From NCBI RefSeq assembly GCF_017876095.1, contig NZ_JAGINM010000017.1:105705-169704 (forward strand): DNA of 64,000 nucleotides. The letters are read 5' to 3'. This DNA comes from Azospirillum agricola (GTDB taxonomy: Bacteria; Pseudomonadota; Alphaproteobacteria; Azospirillales; Azospirillaceae). Of the stretch, positions 40,120 through 49,361 are shown piece after piece. Position numbers and translations under genes: made by a program. The notes under the pieces were generated by a model that worked only from the letters and a program-made list of their open reading frames with translations, was not told the origin of the DNA and ran no database searches. Every line of letters begins with the position of its first letter. Position 1 is the stretch's first letter.

Positions 40120-40752
40120 CTACCGCCTCATCACCCCCGGCTTGGCCGGCGGCAGCTTGTCGAGCAGGTCGTTGATGTAGGCCGTCTCGTCCTTGCCCGA
40201 CATGACGGCCAGCCCCTTCAGCATCTGGCCGCCGAAAGCGAAGACGCTGGCGAGGTCGATGCGCCAGGCGCCGCCCTCGCGGACGAAGTCGGCGGGCACC
40301 ATGGCCGGCCGGTTGTCGACCATCAGCAGACCGGACGCGTGGTCGCCCTTGACCCGCACCGAACCCAGCGAGCTGCGCGCGATGATGTTGGGGCCGAGCC
40401 AGCCCTGCTTCAGCGCGTGGTCGGCGATGTCGCCGACCGACATCCGCCGCAGCTCCGCCGGCCCGAGATAGCGGCGCAGCCCCATGGCGGCGAAGCGTTC
40501 CGCCGGCTCCAGACGCTCGACCGCCGCGTCGCCCGGCGCGCGGGCGGCCGTGCGCACCGACTCCAGCGCCCGCACCGAGGCGCGGGAGAGCAGCGGCACC
40601 ACGGCGGCGCCGCGCTGCTGGGAAAGCGCCGCCTGCGCCGCCTCGAAGGCGGCGGCGACCTCGCGCTCCTCCACGGTGGCGCGCGGCGGGGCGGCGGCGA
40701 AGGCCGACACGGTCATCAGGACGATGAAGAAGGCGAGGAACAGCGAACGCAT
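40120..40752 (-). CDS. secreted hypothetical protein, 210 aa
   Basis: Signal peptide MRSLFLAFFIVLMTVSAFA. The mature protein has a helical start (TVEEREVAAAFEAAQAALSQQRGAAVVPLLSRAS) and a later half (VRVKGDHASGLLMVDNRPAMVPADFVREGGAWRIDLASVF) that reads like an NTF2/DUF4878-type cone fold. Not recognised with confidence. It lies 41 bp after the DUF2336 gene on the same strand and is probably the last gene of the GGDEF-DUF2336 unit. Confidence 0.6.
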   Translation of the reverse strand: MRSLFLAFFIVLMTVSAFAAAPPRATVEEREVAAAFEAAQAALSQQRGAAVVPLLSRASVRALESVRTAARAPGDAAVERLEPAERFAAMGLRRYLGPAELRRMSVGDIADHALKQGWLGPNIIARSSLGSVRVKGDHASGLLMVDNRPAMVPADFVREGGAWRIDLASVFAFGGQMLKGLAVMSGKDETAYINDLLDKLPPAKPGVMRR

Positions 40753-40793
40753 GACGGGAACCCGCGGGGGATGACAGGCTGGAGGGGACGGCC

Positions 40794-42104
40794 TTACGCC
40801 TTCTCCGTGACCCCGAAGAATTCGAGCTGCCAGCGCATCTCGTCGTCGGTCATCGGGTACTGCGTGCCGTCCCGAGCATTAAGCGCTGTTTTTGGCGGAA
40901 TCTGGGCGAGCCTGAGTTGCACCTGCCGGGCGAAGCGCATGGTCAGTCCGGCGCGCCACACCAGCGCCGTCACCGCGCGCGCGGCGTGGGTGCCGACGAT
41001 GCGGTCGACGATGGGAACCGGAATCTGCGAAAGCTCGGCCAGACCGGCGAGGACGAAGGCACGGTCGCCTTCCAGAAGAGCGCCCTCCACCACCTTCTCG
41101 GTGAGCTTGCCCTCCTTGTTCAGACGCTTGGCGCGGTCCTCCGGCTTCTCGGCCGTCTTCTCCGGGCCGGCCGACGCGCCGCCATGCGTGTCGGCCGCGA
41201 AGTCGTTGCGCCCCAGCCCGTTCCCGGCCGCCGCCTTGCCGACCCGCTGGCGCACCGCCTCCGCCAGATCGCGCGCCGCCGCCGGGTCGAGGTCGTCGCG
41301 GCTCTGGAGGACCTTCAGCAGATTGTCGGCGACGAAGCTGGCCAGCCGCGCCACCGCGCGGGCCGGCAGGCGCGGGCGCCGCACCAGCGGGGCGTGCCAG
41401 GGTTCATGCTGGGGCGCCTGGTCGAGGATGCGGTCGAGCGTGTCCTCGCGCACCTGCGCCGACGGGTTGCCGAGCAGCGCCGTCACCGCCGCCTCGTCGT
41501 TGGACCGCGCGATGGCGTCGGCGACCGGGGCCGAGACGTTGCGCCGGCTGGCGATGGCGGTCATCGCCCCGCTGACCGGCCCCTTGAGGATGAGGTCGGC
41601 CAGATCCTCGTCGGTGAGGATCGGCGAATGCTGGAGGATCGGGGCGCAGACCGACAGCTCGACGTCGCGGGCCAGCGTGTTGATCAGGCCCTGCGGGGCG
41701 TTGGGCAAATCCTTCAGCGCCTCGGCCAGGATGCCGCGCACCTCCGACGCCTGGTCGCGCGCCAGCGTCTCCAGGCACTCCACCGTCAGCTTCTCGATCT
41801 GCGCCGCCTGGTTGGCGGTCAGCTCCGGCAGCAGGCGGGCGATCTTCTTCGCCACCGCGCGGCGCACCATGACCTCGCGGTCCTTGGCGAGCATCAGGTC
41901 GGCCTGGCGCGGCGTGCCGGCGTTGGTGGCGATGGCGCGGCGCACCTCGGCCGCGGCGTCGGCGGCGAGGAAGTACAGCAGCTCCGGCCGGGTCTTCGGG
42001 TGCTCGGCGACCTTGCGGCGCACCGCCGGATCGTCGCTCTGCACCATGCGCTTGGCGGATTCGTAATCGGCCGGGTCGAGCTGCTGGTCGGTGCGCGTGC
42101 TCAC
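40794..42104 (-). CDS. DUF2336 HEAT-like repeat protein
   Basis: 436 residues of HEAT-like two-helix repeats in the first 300: ESAKRMVQSDDPAVRRKVAEHP, RPELLYFLAADAAAEVRRAIATNAGTPRQADLMLAKDREVMVRRAVAKKIARLLPELTANQ. This is the DUF2336 family, common in alphaproteobacteria and unassigned. Starts with GTG (42104) overlapping the TGA of the diguanylate cyclase gene, so the two are translationally coupled, pointing to a common signalling role. Confidence 0.85.
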   Translation of the reverse strand: MSTRTDQQLDPADYESAKRMVQSDDPAVRRKVAEHPKTRPELLYFLAADAAAEVRRAIATNAGTPRQADLMLAKDREVMVRRAVAKKIARLLPELTANQAAQIEKLTVECLETLARDQASEVRGILAEALKDLPNAPQGLINTLARDVELSVCAPILQHSPILTDEDLADLILKGPVSGAMTAIASRRNVSAPVADAIARSNDEAAVTALLGNPSAQVREDTLDRILDQAPQHEPWHAPLVRRPRLPARAVARLASFVADNLLKVLQSRDDLDPAAARDLAEAVRQRVGKAAAGNGLGRNDFAADTHGGASAGPEKTAEKPEDRAKRLNKEGKLTEKVVEGALLEGDRAFVLAGLAELSQIPVPIVDRIVGTHAARAVTALVWRAGLTMRFARQVQLRLAQIPPKTALNARDGTQYPMTDDEMRWQLEFFGVTEKA

Positions 42105-43849
42105 GGCGCGGTCTCCACCAGGGTAATCGGCTGGGTGGCGGTCGGCTGGTTGGCCGGCTGGGTGGCCGGCTGGTGGGCGGGGGCCAGCGCGTAATGCCCC
42201 TTGCCGCTCTTCTTGGCGGCGTACATGGCCGCGTCGCTGCGGTCGGTCAGCTCGCGCACCGTCTCGCCGCGCCCCGGCACATGGACGGCGATGCCGATCG
42301 ACAGGCCGAGCGGCTTCTCCGGACTGGCCGACAGGTGGGCGAGCCCGGCCATCCCCTTCAGCAGCCGTTCGGCGACCCGGCGCGCCTGCGCCTCGTCGGC
42401 GCGGCCGAGCCACAGGACGAACTCGTCGCCGCCCAGGCGCCCCGGCAGGTCGCCCGGCCGCACGCCGGAGGACAGCAGCGTGCCGATCGCCTTCAGCACG
42501 GTGTCGCCCTGCTGGTGGCCGTGCAGGTCGTTGACCGCCTTGAAATTGTCGAGATCGACGTAGAGCAGCGCCGACGGGCCGCTGTCGGTGCGCTCCAGCG
42601 CCTCCTCCAGCCGCTCGAAGAAGGTGCGGCGGTTGAACAGGCCGGTCAGCCCGTCGCGTTCCGACAGGCGGCGAAGCCGCTCCTGGTAGGCGAGATGGGC
42701 GTGGGCGATGCCGATGTGGTCGGCGACGCCGGACAGCAGGTGGCGGTCCTCCTCGTCCCACGGCTCGGAATCGTCGGCGCGCCAGACCAGGACGGTGCCG
42801 TTCAGCGCCTGCCGGTGCTCGGTGCGCGCGCCGACCAGCAGCAGCTCGCCGATCTGGTCCATGACGACCCCGTCGGACGCGGCGATGCGGTCGAGCATCG
42901 GGGCCAGCTGCGCCCCGCCCGCGCATTCGCTGTCGGGCAGAGCCGCCCCGAACTCGGCGACCAGAACCAGCCCGCCCTCCTCGCCGGCGCGGTAGATGCG
43001 GCAGCCGTCGGCGCTGAGCGCGCGGGCGGTCTCGGCGGCGGCGACGGTCAGCGCCTCCGCCGCGTCGAGCCGGTCGCGCAGCGTGTGGACGATGTGGGCG
43101 AGCAGCCGCTCCCGGTTGCGCACCCGCGCCAGCTCGGCCGAGCGCAGCACCTGGTCGGTGACGTCGCGGCAGACGCCGCGGGCGCCCAGCCACTCGCCCT
43201 GCGCCCCGAACAGCGGCAGGGCCGACGCGACGACGCAGGCCGGCGTGCCGTCGGCGCTCTTCAGCCACAGCTCGCTCTGGTCGACCGGGCGGTGCGTGTC
43301 GAAAGGCAGCGGCAAATCGCCCCACTCCTCCAGCGCGAGCCGGCGCGGGTCGAGTCCGATCAGCGAATCCGTGTCGTAGCCGAGCGCCCCCTTGTGGGTG
43401 ACGAAGACGAAGGTGCCGTCCGGGCCGGTTTCCCAGGCGAAGTCGGAGGACACCTCGACCAGATCCTTGTAGCGCCGCCGCGACTCGGTCAGCGTGTGGC
43501 GGAGCTGCCGTTCCAGCGTGTCGTCGCGGCCGAGCAGCAGGAAGCCGCCGTCGGCCAGCGGCACGCCGGCCCATTCGACGATCATGATGCCGCGCGCCGA
43601 CTCGATGGGGACCGACCGCAGGCCCGGCGCCACGCTGGAGGCCGACAGCCAGGATTGGAGGTCGGAAAACCAGCGCGGGTCGTTCTCCAGCATCTCCTCC
43701 GCCTCGGCGTTGGCCTCGGCGATCGACAGGCCGTCGGCCAGCCGCAGGGCCGGTCCCGGATAGGCGGCGACCAGGGCGGCCGGCCCGGCGGGATCGGCGC
43801 CGACGGGATCGGTGAAGGGAAGCGACGCTGCGGCCAAGGGATGGTCCAC
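42101..43849 (-). CDS. PAS-PAS-GAF-GGDEF diguanylate cyclase
   Basis: 582 residues, soluble. PAS-like region about 20-115, PAS about 135-240 (RRYKDLVEVSSDFAWETGPDG), GAF about 255-390, GGDEF about 410-565. The active site is canonical (LGGDEFVLW) and the inhibitory site RPGD stands five residues before it, so it should make c-di-GMP and feel product inhibition. C-terminus is a low-complexity Gln/Pro/Ala/Thr tail. Start codon GTG. The HD-GYP protein at 56283 is the only apparent degradation-type gene in the window. Confidence 0.9.
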   Translation of the reverse strand: MDHPLAAASLPFTDPVGADPAGPAALVAAYPGPALRLADGLSIAEANAEAEEMLENDPRWFSDLQSWLSASSVAPGLRSVPIESARGIMIVEWAGVPLADGGFLLLGRDDTLERQLRHTLTESRRRYKDLVEVSSDFAWETGPDGTFVFVTHKGALGYDTDSLIGLDPRRLALEEWGDLPLPFDTHRPVDQSELWLKSADGTPACVVASALPLFGAQGEWLGARGVCRDVTDQVLRSAELARVRNRERLLAHIVHTLRDRLDAAEALTVAAAETARALSADGCRIYRAGEEGGLVLVAEFGAALPDSECAGGAQLAPMLDRIAASDGVVMDQIGELLLVGARTEHRQALNGTVLVWRADDSEPWDEEDRHLLSGVADHIGIAHAHLAYQERLRRLSERDGLTGLFNRRTFFERLEEALERTDSGPSALLYVDLDNFKAVNDLHGHQQGDTVLKAIGTLLSSGVRPGDLPGRLGGDEFVLWLGRADEAQARRVAERLLKGMAGLAHLSASPEKPLGLSIGIAVHVPGRGETVRELTDRSDAAMYAAKKSGKGHYALAPAHQPATQPANQPTATQPITLVETAP

Positions 43850-44043
43850 GGAGATCTCTGAAAAACGTGTCAGGCGAAAAATGGATCGCAGTCTATACTT
43901 ACGGGTGCGGCCCAGGCGCCGGCCGGATCCATGCTACCGCCTCGGCGGTTAATCTTCAATCAAGCATCAGACGTGACGGGGCGCGGGGAAAACCCCAGCG
44001 AAGCGGCTTGCCGCGGACGCACGGGCGCCCCATTCTAAGCCGC

Positions 44044-44733
44044 ATGACCGCTCCCGCCAAGCTGACAGCGCTGCGTGACACCGGGGTTTGGATTTTCGAC
44101 CTCGACAACACGCTCTACCCCGCCTCCTGCAACCTGTTCGCCCAGGTGGACCGCCGCATCAGCGAATTCATCGCCGAGCATTTCGGCATCCCCTTCGCCG
44201 AGGCACGCGACCGCCAGAAGCGGTTCTTCCGCGACTACGGCACCACGCTGCGCGGCCTGATGACCGAGCATGACGTCGATCCCGTCGCCTACATGGACTA
44301 TGTCCACGACATCGACGTGACCGGGGTCCAGCCGTCGGCGGTGCTGGCCGGGGCGCTCGACCGGCTGCCCGGCCGCAAGATCATCTTCACCAACGGCTCG
44401 GTCCGCCACGCCGAGAACGTCGCCGGCCGGCTCGGCATCCTCGGCCGCTTCGAGGCGGTGTTCGACATCGCCGCCGCCGGCTATCTGCCGAAGCCCGATC
44501 CCCGCCCCTACGCGACGCTGGTCGAGCGCCACGGCATCGACCCGACCCGCGCCTGCATGGTCGAGGACATCGCCCGCAACCTCGTGCCGGCCCACGCGCT
44601 GGGGATGAAAACGGTGTGGGTGCGCGGCGAACTCGAGTACGAGAAGGCCGGCGTCGGCACCGGGAGCCACATCGACCACAGCGTCGACGACCTGCCGGAC
44701 TGGCTCGCCGCGGTGGCCGACGCGGTGGAGTGA
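44044..44733 (+). CDS. pyrimidine 5'-nucleotidase, HAD superfamily
   Basis: 229 residues. HAD motifs: WIFDLDNTLYP (DxDxT, motif I), IIFTNGS (II), KPDPRPY (III Lys), MVEDIARNL (IV). The LDNTLY form and the length place it with SDT1/YjjG-like nucleotidases. In alphaproteobacteria such a gene commonly stands before dapD, as here (98 bp). Substrate specificity is inferred from family. The 194-bp gap before it is the divergent promoter region with the cyclase. Confidence 0.85.
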   Translation: MTAPAKLTALRDTGVWIFDLDNTLYPASCNLFAQVDRRISEFIAEHFGIPFAEARDRQKRFFRDYGTTLRGLMTEHDVDPVAYMDYVHDIDVTGVQPSAVLAGALDRLPGRKIIFTNGSVRHAENVAGRLGILGRFEAVFDIAAAGYLPKPDPRPYATLVERHGIDPTRACMVEDIARNLVPAHALGMKTVWVRGELEYEKAGVGTGSHIDHSVDDLPDWLAAVADAVE

Positions 44734-44830
44734 CCGGCGGACTAAAGGGGCGGCGCCTCCGGTTGACAGGCGGGCGGGCCGGCTCCATGGTGCGGTCCCC
44801 TGCCATTTTCGACAGCCGAACGACCGCGCC

Positions 44831-45673
44831 ATGAGCCACGCCAGCCTGCAAGCCACCATCGACGCCGCCTGGGACAACCGGGACGGCCTGAACACCGCCA
44901 CCACCGGCGCCGTCCGCGAGGCGGTGGACGCGGCGCTGGGCGCCCTCGATTCCGGCGACCTGCGCGTCGCCGAGAAGACGGATGCCGGCTGGACCGTGAA
45001 CCAGTGGCTGAAGAAGGCGGTGCTGCTGTCCTTCCGCCTGAACGCCAACGAGATGATCCCCGGCGGCCCCGGCGGTTCCTCCTGGTACGACAAGGTGCCG
45101 CCGAAGTTCGACGGCTGGACCGAGGGGCAGTTCCAGGCCGCCGGCTTCCGCGCGCTGCCGGGCGCCATCGCCCGCAAGTCCTCCTATGTCGCGCCGGGCG
45201 TCATCCTGATGCCGAGCTTCGTCAACGTCGGCGCCTACGTCGACAGCGGCACCATGGTCGACACTTGGGTCACCGTCGGCTCCTGCGCCCAGATCGGCAA
45301 GAACGTCCACCTGTCGGGCGGCGTCGGCATCGGCGGCGTGCTGGAGCCGTTGCAGGCCGATCCGGTCATCATCGAGGACAACTGCTTCATCGGCGCCCGG
45401 TCGGAGATCGTCGAGGGCGTGATCGTCGAGACCGGCGCGGTGGTGTCGATGGGCTGCTACATCGGCGCCTCGACCAAGATCATCGACCGCCACACCGGCG
45501 AGGTCTTCGTCGGCCGCGTCCCGGCCTATTCGGTGGTGGTCCCCGGCAACCTGCCCGGCAAGCCGCTGCCCGACGGCACCCCCGGCCCGAGCCTGTACTG
45601 CTGCGTCATCATCAAGCGCGTCGATGAGAAGACCCGCGCCAAGACCGCGATCAACGACCTGCTGCGCGACTGA
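44831..45673 (+). CDS. dapD: tetrahydrodipicolinate N-succinyltransferase
   Basis: 280 residues. Uses succinyl-CoA in the succinylase branch of lysine/meso-DAP synthesis. The left-handed beta-helix is evident in hexapeptide turns: GVILMPSFVNVGAYVDSGTMVDTWVTVGSCAQIGKNVHLSGGVGIGGV. dapE follows across a palindromic repeat, so both steps of the route are together. Confidence 0.96.
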   Translation: MSHASLQATIDAAWDNRDGLNTATTGAVREAVDAALGALDSGDLRVAEKTDAGWTVNQWLKKAVLLSFRLNANEMIPGGPGGSSWYDKVPPKFDGWTEGQFQAAGFRALPGAIARKSSYVAPGVILMPSFVNVGAYVDSGTMVDTWVTVGSCAQIGKNVHLSGGVGIGGVLEPLQADPVIIEDNCFIGARSEIVEGVIVETGAVVSMGCYIGASTKIIDRHTGEVFVGRVPAYSVVVPGNLPGKPLPDGTPGPSLYCCVIIKRVDEKTRAKTAINDLLRD

Positions 45674-45707
45674 CGCGGCGCGTTTCCCGATCCACTCAGC
45701 ACCGTCA

Positions 45708-45783
45708 CCCCCGCGAAGGCGGGGGCCCAGGCTCCGCATCTCAGCGTTTCGGCCCCCACGCCTGGCTCCCCGCCTTCGCGGGG
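45708..45783. repeat. REP-like extragenic palindrome between dapD and dapE
   Basis: Left arm 45708-45732 (CCCCCGCGAAGGCGGGGGCC then CAGGC) and right arm 45760-45783 (GCCTGGCTCCCCGCCTTCGC then GGGG) are inverted copies; each arm is itself a small hairpin. Such CCCGCGAAGGCGGG palindromes are common intergenic repeats in alphaproteobacteria. Confidence 0.75.
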
Positions 45784-45823
45784 ATGGCGAAAACGGGGCG
45801 TCGAGCCGGTTGGAAAGATCGCC

Positions 45824-46996
45824 ATGACCATCGACGCCGTCGCCCTTGCCCAGGATCTCATCCGTTGCCCCAGCGTCACCCCGCGCGACGACGGCGCGCT
45901 GGGCGTGCTGGAGGCGGCGCTGACGCCGCTGGGCTTCACCTGCCACCGCCTGCGCTTCGAGCAGGAGGGCACGGCCCCGGTCGAGAACCTCTACGCCCGG
46001 CTCGGTACCGAGGGGCCGAACTTCTGCTTCGCCGGCCACACCGACGTGGTGCCGCCGGGCGAGCTGAAGGGCTGGTCGATCGATCCCTTCGCCGCCGAGA
46101 TCCACAACGGCAGGCTCTACGGCCGCGGCGCCGTGGACATGAAGGGCGCCATCGCCGCCTTCGTCGCCGCCGTCTCCCGCCATCTGGAGACGGAGGGCCG
46201 CCCCGCCGGCTCGATCAGCCTGCTGATCACCGGCGACGAGGAGGGGGTCGCCATCAACGGCACGAAGAAGGTGCTGGACTGGCTGGCGGCGCGCGGCGAG
46301 ACGCTGGACGCCTGCGTGGTCGGCGAGCCGACCAACCCCAGGGCGCTCGGCGACATGATCAAGATCGGCCGGCGCGGCAGCCTGACCGGCCATCTGACGG
46401 TGCTCGGCGCCCAGGGCCACACCGCCTACCCGCATCTGGCCGACAACCCGCTGCCGCGTCTGGTGCGGATGCTGGCCGCCATCACCGAGAAGCCGATGGA
46501 CGAGGGGACGGAGCATTTCCAGCCCTCCACGCTGGCGCTGACCACCATCGACGTCGGCAACCCGGCCAACAACGTCATCCCGGCGCAAGGGCGGGCGACC
46601 TTCAACATCCGATTCAACGACGCCCACACCCCCGCCGGCATCGAGGCGTGGCTGCGCGGCTGTTTCGACGCGGTGGGCGGCGCCTACGAGCTGGACATCC
46701 ACTGCTCCGGCGAATCCTTCCTGACCGCGCCCGGCCCGCTGACCGAGCTGGTCGCCGACGCCATCGAGGGCGCGACCGGCCGCCGCCCGGAATATTCGAC
46801 CACCGGCGGCACCTCGGACGCGCGCTTCATCAAGAATTTCTGCCCGGTGGTGGAGTTCGGGCTGGTCGGCCAGACCATGCACAAGGTGGACGAGCACACC
46901 GCCGTCGCCGACCTGACCGGCCTGACCGCCGTCTACGAGGCGATCCTCAAGGACGTGTTCGGCCGGCTGCCGACCTCCCGGCCCCCGGTCGGTTGA
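45824..46996 (+). CDS. dapE: succinyl-diaminopimelate desuccinylase
   Basis: 390 residues, M20 metallopeptidase. Zinc ligands and catalytic residues sit in FAGHTDVVPPG, GRGAVDMKGAIAAF, TGDEEG and the C-terminal FGLVGQTMHKVDEH. A dimerisation lid lies in between (GRRGSLTGHLTVLGAQGHTAYPHLADNP). Releases LL-diaminopimelate and succinate. Confidence 0.96.
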   Translation: MTIDAVALAQDLIRCPSVTPRDDGALGVLEAALTPLGFTCHRLRFEQEGTAPVENLYARLGTEGPNFCFAGHTDVVPPGELKGWSIDPFAAEIHNGRLYGRGAVDMKGAIAAFVAAVSRHLETEGRPAGSISLLITGDEEGVAINGTKKVLDWLAARGETLDACVVGEPTNPRALGDMIKIGRRGSLTGHLTVLGAQGHTAYPHLADNPLPRLVRMLAAITEKPMDEGTEHFQPSTLALTTIDVGNPANNVIPAQGRATFNIRFNDAHTPAGIEAWLRGCFDAVGGAYELDIHCSGESFLTAPGPLTELVADAIEGATGRRPEYSTTGGTSDARFIKNFCPVVEFGLVGQTMHKVDEHTAVADLTGLTAVYEAILKDVFGRLPTSRPPVG

Positions 46997-47004
46997 GCCG
47001 GCCG

Positions 47005-47574
47005 ATGCCGCTGACCGCCGCCGCCATCCTCACGGCGCTGACCGGCGCCTACCGGCTCGCCCGCTTCGACCGCAGCGGGATGGACGTCATCGACCGCACG
47101 CCGGAGGGGGCGCTCGCCTCCTTCTACGCGGCGGTGGTGGTGCTGCCCGGCTACGCGCTGCTGCTGGCGATCCGGCTGTGGGATCAGGTCGGGGACACGC
47201 CGCTGCTCCAGGTGCTGACGGTCGAATCCATCGCCTATGTGGTGAGCTGGACCGCCTTCCCGCTGGCGCTGCACCGGATCGCGCTTCTGATGGGCAAGGC
47301 CGAGCGCTATCCGGGCGCGGTCGCCGCCTACAACTGGTCGTCGGTCATCCAGATGACGGTCTATCTGCCGGTGATGGTGCTGTCCGCCACCGGCCTGCTG
47401 CCGGCCTTCCTGGCCGAGGGGCTGGTCTTCGGCGTGATGATGGCGATGCTGACCTACCAGTGGTTCGTGCTGCGGACGGCGCTGGACCTCTCCGGCCTCG
47501 CCGCCGCCGCGCTGGTGATGGTCGACCTGTTCCTGTCGGCGACGATCACCGACTTCGCCGACGGGTTGCTGTAG
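47005..47574 (+). CDS. conserved membrane protein, 189 aa
   Basis: About five membrane helices; no family I can name. Distinct pieces: ALTGAYRLARFDRSGMDVIDRTPEGALASFYAAVVVLPGYALLLAIRLW, FPLALHRIALLMGKAERYPGAVAAYNWSSVIQM. It follows dapE by 8 bp, so it is in that operon, and is convergent with cimA. Confidence 0.7.
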   Translation: MPLTAAAILTALTGAYRLARFDRSGMDVIDRTPEGALASFYAAVVVLPGYALLLAIRLWDQVGDTPLLQVLTVESIAYVVSWTAFPLALHRIALLMGKAERYPGAVAAYNWSSVIQMTVYLPVMVLSATGLLPAFLAEGLVFGVMMAMLTYQWFVLRTALDLSGLAAAALVMVDLFLSATITDFADGLL

Positions 47575-47599
47575 AGGGGCCCGGGTTGGCCAGGGCCGG

Positions 47600-49207
47600 T
47601 CACACCGGCGCCGTGCCGCTCTTCATCAGGGTGTAGGCGTAGCTGTCGACCAGCGCCTCGGTGGACGCCTCGATGATGTTGGTGGAGACGCCCAGCGTCG
47701 ACCATTCCGCCCCGTCCAGCCCGGCCGAGCGGATCAGCACGCGCGGCATCGCCCCGGTGCCGTCCTTGGCCGCCAGGATGCGCACCCGGTAGTCGGACAG
47801 GCTGACCGTCCTCAGCACCGGATAGGCCGGCTCCAGCGCCTTGCGCATGGCCATGTCGAGCGCGTGGACCGGGCCGTTGCCCTCCGCCACCTCCAGCCGG
47901 ATCCCGCTGCCGACCCTGACGCGGACCACCGCCTCCGATTCCACCACCAGCTTGCCGACCGCGTTGTAGCGGCGCTCGTCGGTGACGTGGAAGCGCAGAA
48001 GCTCGAAATAGCGCGACATGTCCCCGGCGCCAAGCTCCCGGCGGACCAGCAGCTCGAAGCTGGCCTCGGCGGTGTCGTAGGCGTAGCCGTCGCTGTCGCG
48101 CTGCTTGACCAGATCGAGCAGGCGGGCCAGCCGCTCGTCCCTCGGGTCGATGTCGAGCCCGATGTCGCGCAGCCGCGCGATGATGTTCGACCGCCCGGCC
48201 TGGTCGGACATGACGATCTGCCGGCGGTTGCCGACCGCCTCGGGCGCCACATGCTCGTAGGAGGCGGGATCCTTCTCCACCGCCGAGACGTGCAGCCCGC
48301 CCTTGTGGGCGAAGGCGCTGGAGCCGACATAGGGCGCGTGGCGGTTGGGCGCGCGGTTCAGCCGCTCGTCGAAGGACCGGCTGAGCTGGGTCAGGAGGTG
48401 CAGATCCTCGCGGCGTATGCCGGTCTCGCAGCCCATCTTCAGCATCAGCGACGGGATCAGCGAGACGAGGTTGGCGTTGCCGCAGCGCTCGCCCAGCCCG
48501 TTGATGGTGCCCTGCACCATGCGCGCCCCGGCCCGCACCGCCGCCAGCGAGTTGGCGACCGCGTTCTCGGTGTCGTTGTGGCAGTGGATGCCGAGACGGT
48601 CGCCGGAAATGCCGTGCTCGGTGATCACCGCGCGGACGATGGCCTCGACCTCGTGCGGCAGGGTGCCGCCGTTGGTGTCGCACAGCACGATCCAGCGGGC
48701 GCCGGCCTCGAAGGCGGCCCTGACGCACTGGACGGCGTAGGCCGGGTTGCGCTTGTAGCCGTCGAAGAAATGCTCGGCGTCGAACAGCGCCTCGCCCTTG
48801 GCGGCGTGGAGGGCCGCGATGCTGTCGCGGATCAGCTCGAGGTTTTCCTCGCGCGGGATGCCGAGCGCCACGTCGACGTGGAAGTCCCAGGTCTTGCCGA
48901 CCATGCAGACCGCCTTGGCGCGCGACTGCGCCAGCGCCGTCAGCTGCGGGTCGTTGGCGGCGCTGCGGCCGGGGCGGCGGGTCATGCCGAAGGCGGTGAA
49001 GGTGGCGCGGGCGAGGTCCGGCGCCACGGCGAAGAACTGGTCGTCGGTCGGGTTGGCGCCGGGCCAGCCGCCCTCGATGTAGTCGATGCCGAGACGGTCC
49101 AGCTCCTGGGCAATCGCGATCTTGTCGGCGACCGAGAAATCCACGTCCTGGGTCTGCGCGCCGTCGCGCAGGGTGGTGTCGTACAGATAGATGCGTTCGC
49201 CCGTCAT
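47600..49207 (-). CDS. cimA: citramalate synthase
   Basis: 535 residues. HMGL-like TIM barrel (YLYDTTLRDGAQTQDVDFSV; YIEGGWPGANPTD; HCHNDTENAVANSLAAV) followed by a LeuA-type allosteric domain (SYRV-like DYRVRILAAKDGTGAMPRV). Condenses pyruvate and acetyl-CoA to citramalate, giving 2-oxobutyrate for isoleucine without threonine. The family is often labelled 2-isopropylmalate synthase/homocitrate synthase; the length and N-terminus match CimA. Confidence 0.92.
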   Translation of the reverse strand: MTGERIYLYDTTLRDGAQTQDVDFSVADKIAIAQELDRLGIDYIEGGWPGANPTDDQFFAVAPDLARATFTAFGMTRRPGRSAANDPQLTALAQSRAKAVCMVGKTWDFHVDVALGIPREENLELIRDSIAALHAAKGEALFDAEHFFDGYKRNPAYAVQCVRAAFEAGARWIVLCDTNGGTLPHEVEAIVRAVITEHGISGDRLGIHCHNDTENAVANSLAAVRAGARMVQGTINGLGERCGNANLVSLIPSLMLKMGCETGIRREDLHLLTQLSRSFDERLNRAPNRHAPYVGSSAFAHKGGLHVSAVEKDPASYEHVAPEAVGNRRQIVMSDQAGRSNIIARLRDIGLDIDPRDERLARLLDLVKQRDSDGYAYDTAEASFELLVRRELGAGDMSRYFELLRFHVTDERRYNAVGKLVVESEAVVRVRVGSGIRLEVAEGNGPVHALDMAMRKALEPAYPVLRTVSLSDYRVRILAAKDGTGAMPRVLIRSAGLDGAEWSTLGVSTNIIEASTEALVDSYAYTLMKSGTAPV

Positions 49208-49361
49208 GACCGCCTGACCTGATGCCGTGGGAGGCTCTTTCCACCCCCCGGAAAAGCCGGAGAATGGACGATGCGGCGCGCCGGCTCAACGATTTTGACA
49301 AGAAACTTGCGGGATGGATGGGGTTTTCGCAACGGAGTGGTCGGGGATGGGGCGTATGGCC

